Below, one piece after another: positions 53,770 through 61,255 of a DNA stretch of 64,000 nt (positions within the stretch are counted from its first letter, which is position 1; the number at the start of each line of letters is the position of its first letter). A program made the position numbers and the translations under genes. This DNA comes from CAWBRT01 sp963819175 (GTDB lineage Bacteria; Acidobacteriota; Terriglobia; Terriglobales; Acidobacteriaceae). The stretch lies in the NCBI GenBank assembly GCA_963819175.1, contig CAWFVJ010000016.1:62001-126000 (forward strand), in the 5' to 3' direction. A model generated the notes under the pieces. The model did not search any database and was not told where the DNA came from. It saw nothing but the letters and a program-made list of their open reading frames with translations.

Positions 53770-54399
53770 TTGAAGCATTTTTTCGCGACGTACAAAGGTT
53801 TCATCCTGCACGTGCTCGCCCCGCTGAGCGGGCCGTGGGCGATTTTTTTTCTGACCACGGTGGACGCGGCGGCATTTGGCATTCCCATTGACGCATTGTT
53901 GGCATACTACGCCTATAAGGATCGCGCACATATAGTGGCTTGCATCCTGATGGGCGCACTCGGCTCCGTGCTCGGAAGCCTGATTCCTTACCTGATCGCA
54001 TACAAAGGTGGAGAAGCTCTCATCGCGAGACGCATCGGAAAACAACGCTTTGCCAATTTCCACGCGCGGGTGGAACGCTACGGCATGTGGGCGCTGATCA
54101 TTCCTGCCATGTTGCCGCCGCCGACGCCATTTAAGGTGTTTGTCCTTTGCGCCGGGGTTGCGGAGATGAGCTGGATAAGGTTTTGCGTCTCTATCTTCGC
54201 CGGCCGGCTGGCGCGCTTCACGCTGTTGACGGTGCTCACCATCATCTTCGGCCCACAGATTGTCGACATTTTCCAGACGGTGATCATGCGTCATTGGCCG
54301 ATAGCCCTCGCCGTCGTCGCCGCGCTCGCAATCGTCGTCATAGCCATGGTTGTGCGCCGCCGTCGCGCACGCACCCGCCAGCCGGTCGAGATCGCATAA
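53770..54399 (+). CDS. DedA/SNARE-associated (VTT-domain) membrane protein
   Basis: A 209-residue inner-membrane protein. Segments: FILHVLAPLSGPWAIFFLTT, AYYAYKDRAHIVACILMGAL, the conserved GSVLGSLIPYLIAYKGGEAL, ARVERYGMWALIIPAMLPPP with TPFKVFVLCAGVAEMSWIRF, and a C-terminal helix (WPIALAVVAALAIVVIAMVV) with a basic tail. VTT proteins are linked to lipid scrambling or flipping and membrane homeostasis. Start is TTG at 53770 with AGGTGAG close upstream; no better in-frame start exists. Confidence 0.85.
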   Translation: MKHFFATYKGFILHVLAPLSGPWAIFFLTTVDAAAFGIPIDALLAYYAYKDRAHIVACILMGALGSVLGSLIPYLIAYKGGEALIARRIGKQRFANFHARVERYGMWALIIPAMLPPPTPFKVFVLCAGVAEMSWIRFCVSIFAGRLARFTLLTVLTIIFGPQIVDIFQTVIMRHWPIALAVVAALAIVVIAMVVRRRRARTRQPVEIA

Positions 54400-54416
54400 G
54401 CAGGGTGTTTCGGCAG

Positions 54417-55508
54417 CTACGGCTTGTGATGGGGCTCCCGCCGCACCCCGACACTGGCGTCTTCAAACTGGAGAGTGGGAGAAAGCAGAACGTATGCGCC
54501 CATGGCCGAGCGCCGCGAGTCCGGGTAGACGAACCGCAGGTCGCGAAACCGGACCAGGAATCCGGGCGAGGCTCCGTCGAGCTTCTCGGTTTCGATCAGC
54601 GGATATCGCGCCCATTCCAGATACGCGCGCCCAAGGCGAGTGTCGCGGGCGGCATTGGCGGCGGGGGTCCATTCGGATTTCGAATAGACGCGGGTCCGCC
54701 CCTGCGGGTCGACCGACGGAGCGAGCGAATCGACCTCCATGGCGATGTAGTGGTCGCCGGTATCGACCACGCCGTACCAGCGGAATGGGTTCACCATGTA
54801 AGGAAACGCGGAAAGACGCACGGGGATTTTACCCAGATAGTTTAGAGCGTCCATCGCGTTGACAGCCCGCCGATGCTCGTAATCGCGCACTCCCCACAGC
54901 AACACCATCAGGATGAGGGCGACAGCAGCGCCCACTCTGCCGCGCGGGCGGGTTTCGCGTGCTCCAATCTCCCGGTTCACCAGCGCGAACAAGGACGGCA
55001 AGACGAGGCCGCCGATCAGAAACATCAGCAGAAGCGGCTCGATGATGAAGACGATATCCCATGCATACCACTTCGGCCACCACGGCCACAGGGGTCGCAC
55101 ACCGTAGCTATTGGTAAAGTCCAGTAACAGGTGGCTGTAGCCGGCTACGCAAGCGAACAGATACAAAAGCCCCCAACGTGGCGTCAACCGTTTGGCGTCC
55201 CCGGTGAGTTCTGCTTGCTGAGGTGATTTTGTCCGGCGCATCCATCCGCGCCGAAGCCATTGCCACAAGCGGTATCCAGCGAAGACCAGGGCGAGCACCG
55301 CGGCCGACACCAGAGGAATTCCCCACAGGGTGTGCGTCGCCCCGCGATGACAGACAAAAAGTGAGACGGAGCCATTCACGTATGACGCGATGTCGATATC
55401 GGGAGCCTCGGCCGCCAGCGTCATGGTCAGCGTCGCCAGCGCCGTCTTGCGGTTAAAGCCCAGGCGTGCCAGGCACGCTCCGGTCAGAAAATGAGTGATT
55501 GGTTCCAC
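54417..55508 (-). CDS. YdjM-like membrane-bound metal-dependent hydrolase family protein
   Basis: A 363-residue protein. It opens EPITHFLTGACLARLGFNRK and has HRGATHTLWGIPLVSAAVLA and YSHLLLDFTNSYGVRPLWPW, the His/Asp motifs of the YdjM/DUF457 family. Four to five transmembrane helices fill residues 60-215, and a C-terminal soluble domain (about 220-363) is larger than in YdjM itself. Substrate unknown; annotation is by family. It lies 17 bases downstream of the lipid-kinase gene, so they are likely co-transcribed. Confidence 0.82.
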   Translation of the reverse strand: MEPITHFLTGACLARLGFNRKTALATLTMTLAAEAPDIDIASYVNGSVSLFVCHRGATHTLWGIPLVSAAVLALVFAGYRLWQWLRRGWMRRTKSPQQAELTGDAKRLTPRWGLLYLFACVAGYSHLLLDFTNSYGVRPLWPWWPKWYAWDIVFIIEPLLLMFLIGGLVLPSLFALVNREIGARETRPRGRVGAAVALILMVLLWGVRDYEHRRAVNAMDALNYLGKIPVRLSAFPYMVNPFRWYGVVDTGDHYIAMEVDSLAPSVDPQGRTRVYSKSEWTPAANAARDTRLGRAYLEWARYPLIETEKLDGASPGFLVRFRDLRFVYPDSRRSAMGAYVLLSPTLQFEDASVGVRREPHHKP

Positions 55509-55525
55509 GCTTCCTCGATCTCAAA

Positions 55526-56506
55526 TCACGATGACGGCGGCATCAGCAGCGTCAGCGCACGCGGCACGATGGACATTTCGACCGGCATGCCACTCAACAC
55601 CTCGCCATCGGCTTGCGTGCGCAGGCGAGCTGTCGGGCGGGTGTCGATCGCGCGGAAGCGGACACACAGGGCGCGGACAAATTCGACCCGGGCCGAGCGG
55701 CTCTTCGAGTCCGGACCGGCACCGCGAAAGATCGCCGAAATCACATAACGAAACATCGCTAGGCGGCGGCTCGGCTTCAAGGTAATCAGTTGCAGGTACT
55801 CCTGGTCGAGCGCTCCGCCCGGACGCCAACGGCTCAGCCATCTGCCGAACGAACTCACTCGCATACCGACCAGCTCAAGCAGCTCTTCCCGCCGCCGACT
55901 TCCATCGGGCAGCGTCATCTCGGCGAAAAACGGCGTAAAGTTGTGCGACACCAGCAACGATAATCCCGCGAGGTAGTAGGCGGCAAAACCACCATGCCGC
56001 TTGAGCAGCCCGGTTGCGTGGTAAATGAGCTCGGCGTGTACCCCCAGCCCCGCGGCAACCGAAAAATACGTCGTGCGCTCCTCTTCCTGATCCGGCATTC
56101 GATTCCAGCGCAGTTGCCCGGCGGCTATGCGTCGCGGCACGTAAGCGAGCGTGGCACGGGCCGCGGCTTCGATGTCGCCGGGAAGCCCGAGATCAGTGGC
56201 CAGCACGTTCGCGGTCCCCAACGGCAACACTCCGAGCGCCACTTGCTCGGGGCCGTGCACCATGCCTTGGAGAACGTCGAAAACCGTTCCGTCTCCGCCA
56301 CAGGCGAAGATCGCGTCGAAATCCCGATCGAGGGCTGCTTTTGCCTGGCGGCCGCCTTCTCCACTGGCGTGCGTCGGCTCCAGTTCGACTTCGACGCCGG
56401 CGGCGCGAAAAACCTGCGCGGCAGAGAGCATTTCCCGTTTGCGTGTGGAGTGGTCACGCCCAGCGACCGGGTTGTAGAGCAGCAGAATCTTGTGGAAGGC
56501 TGGCAT
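55526..56506 (-). CDS. Diacylglycerol/sphingosine-type lipid kinase family protein
   Basis: A 326-residue protein with the DAGK catalytic domain: KILLLYNPVAGRDHSTRKRE near the N-terminus, the ATP motif FDAIFACGGDGTVFDVLQGM, and LGVLPLGTANVLATDLGLPG. The C-terminal half resembles YegS/DgkB (FSVAAGLGVHAELIYHATGL, ADGEVLSGMPVEMSIVPRAL). It phosphorylates a membrane lipid, probably diacylglycerol, with ATP. It starts 64 bases after the response regulator gene. Confidence 0.9.
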   Translation of the reverse strand: MPAFHKILLLYNPVAGRDHSTRKREMLSAAQVFRAAGVEVELEPTHASGEGGRQAKAALDRDFDAIFACGGDGTVFDVLQGMVHGPEQVALGVLPLGTANVLATDLGLPGDIEAAARATLAYVPRRIAAGQLRWNRMPDQEEERTTYFSVAAGLGVHAELIYHATGLLKRHGGFAAYYLAGLSLLVSHNFTPFFAEMTLPDGSRRREELLELVGMRVSSFGRWLSRWRPGGALDQEYLQLITLKPSRRLAMFRYVISAIFRGAGPDSKSRSARVEFVRALCVRFRAIDTRPTARLRTQADGEVLSGMPVEMSIVPRALTLLMPPSS

Positions 56507-56570
56507 CGATTTACGCAGGAGCGCCCGGCCAGGTTGAGTTGCTCACGTCGCTGCCTGTTGCCTCTGTCAT

Positions 56571-57390
56571 TTACTCCGCCTTTGTGCCGTCAGGTTCGGC
56601 GTGGCCGTCTTCGCACTCTGCATCGGAGGCGTCGCGGTTGGCTTCGTCGAGCAGGCGCATGCCTTCCATCAGCAATGCCTGGGTAGATCGCGTCGTGGTA
56701 CGCAGATCGGTGGTTGCCTTGAAGTCGATTTCAAAGGTTCCCCCACCGCTTCCAGCGGAGCGCGTCGTAAACCGCATCGTCGCCAAGCACCCAGCCGCTT
56801 GCGGCATGCACCAGTTGCCCTTCCATGAAATACATTTCGCAGCGCTGTTGGCAGCCCGACGACGGATTTGTCGCCGCTCTTCTGCTTCCAGCCGGGACGC
56901 CGGTCAGTGCCAGGCAGCAACTCTTGCGGCCCATCTCCAGCGATTGCACCAGGTCGGTAACGCTCATCTGCGCCAGTGTTCCACGGACAGAGTTGCCGTC
57001 CACAGGGCGGATCAGGCGCTCCAGGTTGATGCGCTCCACGATGCGCCGCACGCGGCTTTGCAGGTCGCGGATCAAGAATGGTTTTTCGATGATCTCATCG
57101 GAGCTCTCATCGAACGACCGTTGGGACTCGCCACTGCTGTCCCTGGCCGTAAGCAGAATCAGCGGCGCTGTGAGTCGCCGGCGAAGTTCTTCGAGCAGCG
57201 ATGGATCGCCACCCGACCCCAGTTCGGCATCGACAATCACCAGGTCGGGCGTGGCTGTCTCAAGCTGCTGAAGTGCCTCAGAGCCATTGGCGGCCACCTG
57301 GATGTTGCCGAATGACTCGAGTCCCTGGCCAACCAACCCGCGGATCATGGGGTTGTCGTCGATCACCAGGATTCTGATAGCAGTTGCCAT
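56571..57390 (-). CDS. Response regulator with C-terminal DUF4388-type domain (one frameshift near 56745)
   Basis: About 272 residues. The receiver domain has IRILVIDDNPMIRGLVGQGL, phospho-acceptor Asp54 in LVIVDAELG, LLTARDSSG and the lysine in EIIEKPFLIRD. After a linker, GTLAQMSVTDLVQSLEMGRK, EMYFMEGQLVHAASG and DAVYDALRW form a DUF4388/PATAN-type module used for signalling outputs without DNA binding. One extra A near 56745 separates DALRW from SGGTFEIDFKATTDLRTTTR. It starts two bases after the moaC stop, so moeA-moaC-regulator form one unit. No histidine kinase is nearby. Confidence 0.82.
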
Positions 57391-57392
57391 GG

Positions 57393-57920
57393 TTACCTAG
57401 AAATTTTGCCGGGCCGCAGGTAGCGGCCGCTCTTACCGCCGCTCTTGCTTTCGAGGACAACTTCTCGAATCTCTATGCCTTTGTCCAGCGCCTTGCACAT
57501 ATCGTATACGGTCAAGGCCGCGATGGAAGCCGCCGTCATGGCCTCCATTTCGACGCCCGTCACGGCGGTTGTCGTGGCCGCGGTGCGAATGCGGACGCCA
57601 TTCTCGCACAGCTCCAGGTGCACATCAACGTGCGAGAGGGGAATCGGATGACACATTGGGATTAGCTCCGACGTGCGTTTGGCCGCCATGATCCCGGCGA
57701 CGCGGGCCACCTCGAAGGGATCGCCTTTCGGATTCTCCGGCAGAGCCGCCAGCACCTTGGGGCTCATCCTTACCATCGCCGTAGCCACGGCGGTTCGTTT
57801 CGTCGGCGACTTTTCGGAGACGTCGACCATACGGGCGCGGCCCCGGGAGTCGTAATGCGAGAGCTTGCTCTTCATCGAATCCTTTCGCGAATCCAGTCGA
57901 GTTTCGGAAGTGCTATTCAT
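57393..57920 (-). CDS. moaC: Cyclic pyranopterin monophosphate synthase MoaC
   Basis: Second step of molybdenum cofactor synthesis, acting with MoaA. Motifs: LSHYDSRGRARMVDVSEKSP, TSELIPMCHPIPLSHVDVHL with the catalytic region, and TGVEMEAMTAASIAALTVYD then MCKALDKGIEIREVVLESKS. 175 residues with the start at 57920, whose ATG overlaps the moeA stop (ATGA). A start 15 codons later (57875) with GAAAGGA is equally reasonable and gives the standard length. Confidence 0.95.
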   Translation of the reverse strand: MNSTSETRLDSRKDSMKSKLSHYDSRGRARMVDVSEKSPTKRTAVATAMVRMSPKVLAALPENPKGDPFEVARVAGIMAAKRTSELIPMCHPIPLSHVDVHLELCENGVRIRTAATTTAVTGVEMEAMTAASIAALTVYDMCKALDKGIEIREVVLESKSGGKSGRYLRPGKISR

Positions 57921-59227
57921 CGCAATTCGGTGCCGAAAATCAGAACGCTGACCTCTTCCCCGGCGTTGAGCCGTTCACGATCGTCGGGAACCACCAGGTA
58001 GCAATTGGCGTGCGAGGCGCAAACCAGATCGCCGGAACCGCGCCAGTTCAGATATTCCACCTCGATGTTTCCCGGTTCTCCACTCATCCTTGCCGGCAGA
58101 AACCGCATCAGTCCGACAGGTATGCGCAGCTCGGTTTTCAGCCGCGCCGAAGCGAACAGCAGGGGAGCAGGTTCGCCTCCGGCGAGCGCGCGAAGCGCCG
58201 GAGCGACAAACAGTTCAAAGGTGACGAGCGTCGATACCGGATTTCCCGGCAGACCGAAAAACGGCACGCGGCGAACCTCCGCCGCATCGCGCCCCGCCGA
58301 ACGCTTACGGCCCCGTTTGACAGGCGCCTCGGCTTCGCCGAAGACGATGGGTTTGCCGGGTTGAATCCGCGCCCCGGTGAAGTAGAACTCAGCCTTGAAC
58401 TCTTTCAACACCTCTTCCACCAAGTCGTACTTGCCCATCGAGACCCCGCCTGAAAACAGCGCGAGATCGTGCTGCAAGGCCGCGCCAATCAACTCGCGCA
58501 ACTCGCGGGGCTGATCGGGTGCAATCGGCAGCGGGACAGGTTCTCCGCCGGCCAACTCGATCTGTGCCGCCAGCGAATGCAGATTGGAGTCGCGAACCTG
58601 GCTGGGCCCGGGAAAAGTGTGGGCCGGAACAATCTCGTCACCGGTGGCCAGCAACGCCACTTGCGGGCGGCGGAAGACACTGACCGTGGAGTAGCCCGCC
58701 GACGCGGCAACGGCTATGCCGGTCGGAGTTAACCGCGTCCCCGCCTCGAACAGCAGTTGGCCCTCGCCGGCCTCGGCGCCCCTGGGAACAATGTTTTCCC
58801 CGGCGGCCACCTGCCGCAGAGCTTCGATGCTGCTGTCGTCAGGGCTGCGCCGGGTGTGCTCCAGCATCAGCACGGCATTGGCCTCGATGGGAACGGGGGC
58901 ACCGGTCATAATCGCGAAAGCTTCGCCAGGCAGCAGCTTCCGCAGCATCGACTCCGGCTCGGCTCCGGCCTTGATTTCGCCAACGATTTTCAGACGGGCC
59001 GGTATCGCGGCTAAGTCGGCCGTTTGCACCGCGTATCCGTCGCGCGTGGCACGCGCAAATGGCGGAAAATCACGGTCAGCGTAAATTGGCATCGCCAGGA
59101 ACCGGGCGAGCGCGCGGTTCAGCGAAACTTTTTCCGTGGCCGTCGCCTTGAAGCGCTTGGCCTGGTTCTCAACTGCCTGGCGCGCCTGGCAAAACGACAA
59201 CAACTGTTCTTGGCTCGAGAGCTTCAT
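57917..59227 (-). CDS. moeA: Molybdopterin molybdenumtransferase MoeA
   Basis: Inserts molybdate into adenylated molybdopterin; 436 residues. Sequence landmarks: DRDFPPFARATRDGYAVQTA, AFAIMTGAPVPIEANAVLML, LLATGDEIVPAHTFPGPSQV, RDSNLHSLAAQIELAGGEP, FSGGVSMGKYDLVEEVLKEF and FFGLPGNPVSTLVTFELFVA. Domains I-IV are complete. Coupled to moaC by a 4-base overlap. The window also has a MOSC protein (7.4-8.1 kb) that would use the cofactor. Confidence 0.95.
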   Translation of the reverse strand: MKLSSQEQLLSFCQARQAVENQAKRFKATATEKVSLNRALARFLAMPIYADRDFPPFARATRDGYAVQTADLAAIPARLKIVGEIKAGAEPESMLRKLLPGEAFAIMTGAPVPIEANAVLMLEHTRRSPDDSSIEALRQVAAGENIVPRGAEAGEGQLLFEAGTRLTPTGIAVAASAGYSTVSVFRRPQVALLATGDEIVPAHTFPGPSQVRDSNLHSLAAQIELAGGEPVPLPIAPDQPRELRELIGAALQHDLALFSGGVSMGKYDLVEEVLKEFKAEFYFTGARIQPGKPIVFGEAEAPVKRGRKRSAGRDAAEVRRVPFFGLPGNPVSTLVTFELFVAPALRALAGGEPAPLLFASARLKTELRIPVGLMRFLPARMSGEPGNIEVEYLNWRGSGDLVCASHANCYLVVPDDRERLNAGEEVSVLIFGTELR

Positions 59228-59305
59228 GCTGGAGAGATACTACCCCGGACCCGGTCTCCCTGGTACATAGAATATACGCAAGCCGCATTGCGAACGCGAT
59301 TCGAT

Positions 59306-60004
59306 CTAGCTCTCCGTCGGCGCGCTTGACTGATATGGTATGGGGTCTTCGATGCCTGCGGCTTCGAAGGCGCGCAGCCGCAGGACGCAGCTTTCGCACA
59401 CTCCGCATGCCCGGCTCTGGCCGCTGTAGCATGACCACGTCAGTTCGAAAGGCGCTCCCAGCCGCAGGCCGAGCGCAACGATTTCTGCCTTGCGCATGGC
59501 GATCAGCGGCGTCACGATCCTGATCCGGCCTTCCTTGGTTCCGGCGCGGATCACGCTGTTGAATGCTTCGTAGTATTCGGGACGGCAATCCGGGTACCCC
59601 GAGCTGTCCTGCTCGACGGCGCCGATGTAAATCTTTTCCGCGCCGATCACCTCGGCCCAGCTTACCGCTACCGAAAGGAAGTGAGCGTTGCGAAACGGCA
59701 CATAGGTAATCGGGATCTGCTGCCCGATCTCCGCCCCGGCCACAGGTACCGCGACCCTGGAGTCGGTGAGGGCCGAGCCGCCGATCTGGCCGAGCGCCTG
59801 GTTGCGCACCGTCAGCCGCTGCTTGATTCCCAGCCGGTCGCAAATCTCCCGGAAAGCCTGCTGCTCGCGCGCCTCTGTCCTCTGGCCGTAACTCACGTGC
59901 AGCGCGGCAACATTGCCGGCGCCGAAATCCCGCACCGCCAGCACCGCGCAGACGCAGGAATCCATGCCACCGCTCAGCACGACAACAGACTTGATTTGCT
60001 CCAT
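59306..60004 (-). CDS. queC: 7-cyano-7-deazaguanine (preQ0) synthase QueC
   Basis: ATP-dependent conversion of 7-carboxy-7-deazaguanine to preQ0; 232 residues. PP-loop SVVVLSGGMDSCVCAVLAVR, NAHFLSVAVSWAEVIGAEKI, the DSSGYPDCRPEYYEAFNSVI loop, and a C-terminal zinc site TWSCYSGQSRACGVCESCVL. Last gene of queD-queE-queC on the minus strand. moeA lies 78 bases further downstream. Confidence 0.96.
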   Translation of the reverse strand: MEQIKSVVVLSGGMDSCVCAVLAVRDFGAGNVAALHVSYGQRTEAREQQAFREICDRLGIKQRLTVRNQALGQIGGSALTDSRVAVPVAGAEIGQQIPITYVPFRNAHFLSVAVSWAEVIGAEKIYIGAVEQDSSGYPDCRPEYYEAFNSVIRAGTKEGRIRIVTPLIAMRKAEIVALGLRLGAPFELTWSCYSGQSRACGVCESCVLRLRAFEAAGIEDPIPYQSSAPTES

Positions 60005-60046
60005 GTTGTCCTAAAAAGGCCGCGAAACAACCTTTCTCCGAGGTGT

Positions 60047-60073
60047 CATCCTGAGCGCAGCGAAGGATCTGCT
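60047..60073. repeat. Dispersed repeat copy between queE and queC
   Basis: GTCATCCTGAGCGCAGCGAAGGATCTGC, the least degenerate copy in the window of a common short intergenic repeat. Confidence 0.55.
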
Positions 60074-60089
60074 GTTCGCCTGCAGCCTT

Positions 60090-60773
60090 CTAAACACCCC
60101 TTAACAACGGGTCCCAGATGAACTTGTGAATCTGCAAGCCTAGCCGCACGCGCAGTCCATCTTGCAGTATCCACTCCGCCAGATCCCGCGGATCGACCAG
60201 GCAATTGGCGGCATCGCGAGAACCTGTCGCCTGTTTGCGGAACGCGGGCGAAAAAATGACGTTGCTAACCTTCTGCCAAAGCTCATGGCAGAGCGTGAAC
60301 TCACGCGCGAATTCGTAATCCGTCCGCGAGGCAATCACGAACTTAATTTCATCCCGCCTCGAAATCGCTCCGAGGTTTTCCATCCGGAAGCTTGCGCCCT
60401 CACCCGAGTCCGGACACTTGACATCGACAATCTTGAACACCGCCGGAGGTACCCGCTGCAAGGGACGCTCGCCGCTGGTTTCCAGCAGCAAAGTGTAACG
60501 GCTCTCGACCAACTGCTTCATCAGCGGAATCAATTCGCGCTCCTGCAAGAGTGGCTCGCCGCCGGTGATCTCGACCAACCCGTTGCCAGGCATCAACTTC
60601 TGCACCTCCGCGGCGACCTCAGCATTCGACATCTTTGTTCCGCCCTTGAAGGTGTACTCGCTATCGCACCAGCGGCAGCGCAGATTGCACCCGGCAAGCC
60701 GCACAAAGACGCAGGGCAGTCCGGTAAACGACGACTCACCCTGCAGCGACTTGTAGATTTCGATGATCTGCAT
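60090..60773 (-). CDS. queE: 7-carboxy-7-deazaguanine synthase QueE
   Basis: Radical-SAM ring contraction in queuosine precursor synthesis; 227 residues. IIEIYKSLQGESSFTGLPCV, the cluster motif AGCNLRCRWCDSEYTFKGG (CxxxCxxC), VEITGGEPLLQE, LLLETSGERPL and IVDVKCPDSGEG are all standard. Start is ATG 60773 (MQIIEIYKS); the frame extends to 60818 without homology. Confidence 0.95.
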   Translation of the reverse strand: MQIIEIYKSLQGESSFTGLPCVFVRLAGCNLRCRWCDSEYTFKGGTKMSNAEVAAEVQKLMPGNGLVEITGGEPLLQERELIPLMKQLVESRYTLLLETSGERPLQRVPPAVFKIVDVKCPDSGEGASFRMENLGAISRRDEIKFVIASRTDYEFAREFTLCHELWQKVSNVIFSPAFRKQATGSRDAANCLVDPRDLAEWILQDGLRVRLGLQIHKFIWDPLLRGV

Positions 60774-60830
60774 CTGTCTACCCGCCGGTGCCCCGCCGGT
60801 AAATTCGGCAAAACCCAATCCACGTTCAGC

Positions 60831-61208
60831 TCACTCGTAATAGGTTGCGATGGAGGTGTCGGTCTCCCAGATGGTCACCCGCTTGATCACCACGCGGCCG
60901 TTCGTGTGCTGCTTCAGGTGTTCGTTCGTCTGGTCGAAGAAATATTTCGCCAGGTTTTCGGCCGACGGATTCAGGGTGGTGAAGGGCTCCAGGTCATTCA
61001 TCATGCGGTGATCCAGATAGTCGATCACCGGCTTCATCACCCGCTTCAGATCCTTAAAGTCGAGCAACAGTCCGGCCTTGTCGAGTTCCTGGCCGGCAAG
61101 CGTTATCCGAACGCGATAGTTATGGCCATGCGGGTTCTCGCATTTCCCCTTGTAGTTGCGCAGGTAGTGGCCCGCGGCAAACGTATCTTCGACAGTTACT
61201 TCGTACAT
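60831..61208 (-). CDS. queD: 6-carboxy-5,6,7,8-tetrahydropterin synthase QueD
   Basis: A 125-residue enzyme of the QueD/PTPS family. FAAGHYLRNYKGKCENPHGH carries the zinc-binding His residues and catalytic Cys, HNYRVRITLAGQELDKAGLL follows, and LDFKDLKRVMKPVIDYLDHR plus LNPSAENLAKYFFDQT are typical. First gene of queD-queE-queC. Confidence 0.95.
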   Translation of the reverse strand: MYEVTVEDTFAAGHYLRNYKGKCENPHGHNYRVRITLAGQELDKAGLLLDFKDLKRVMKPVIDYLDHRMMNDLEPFTTLNPSAENLAKYFFDQTNEHLKQHTNGRVVIKRVTIWETDTSIATYYE

Positions 61209-61255
61209 GGTCCCTCAGAGTGCGCAAGCATCCGCCGCAAACGGGAGTGCATACA

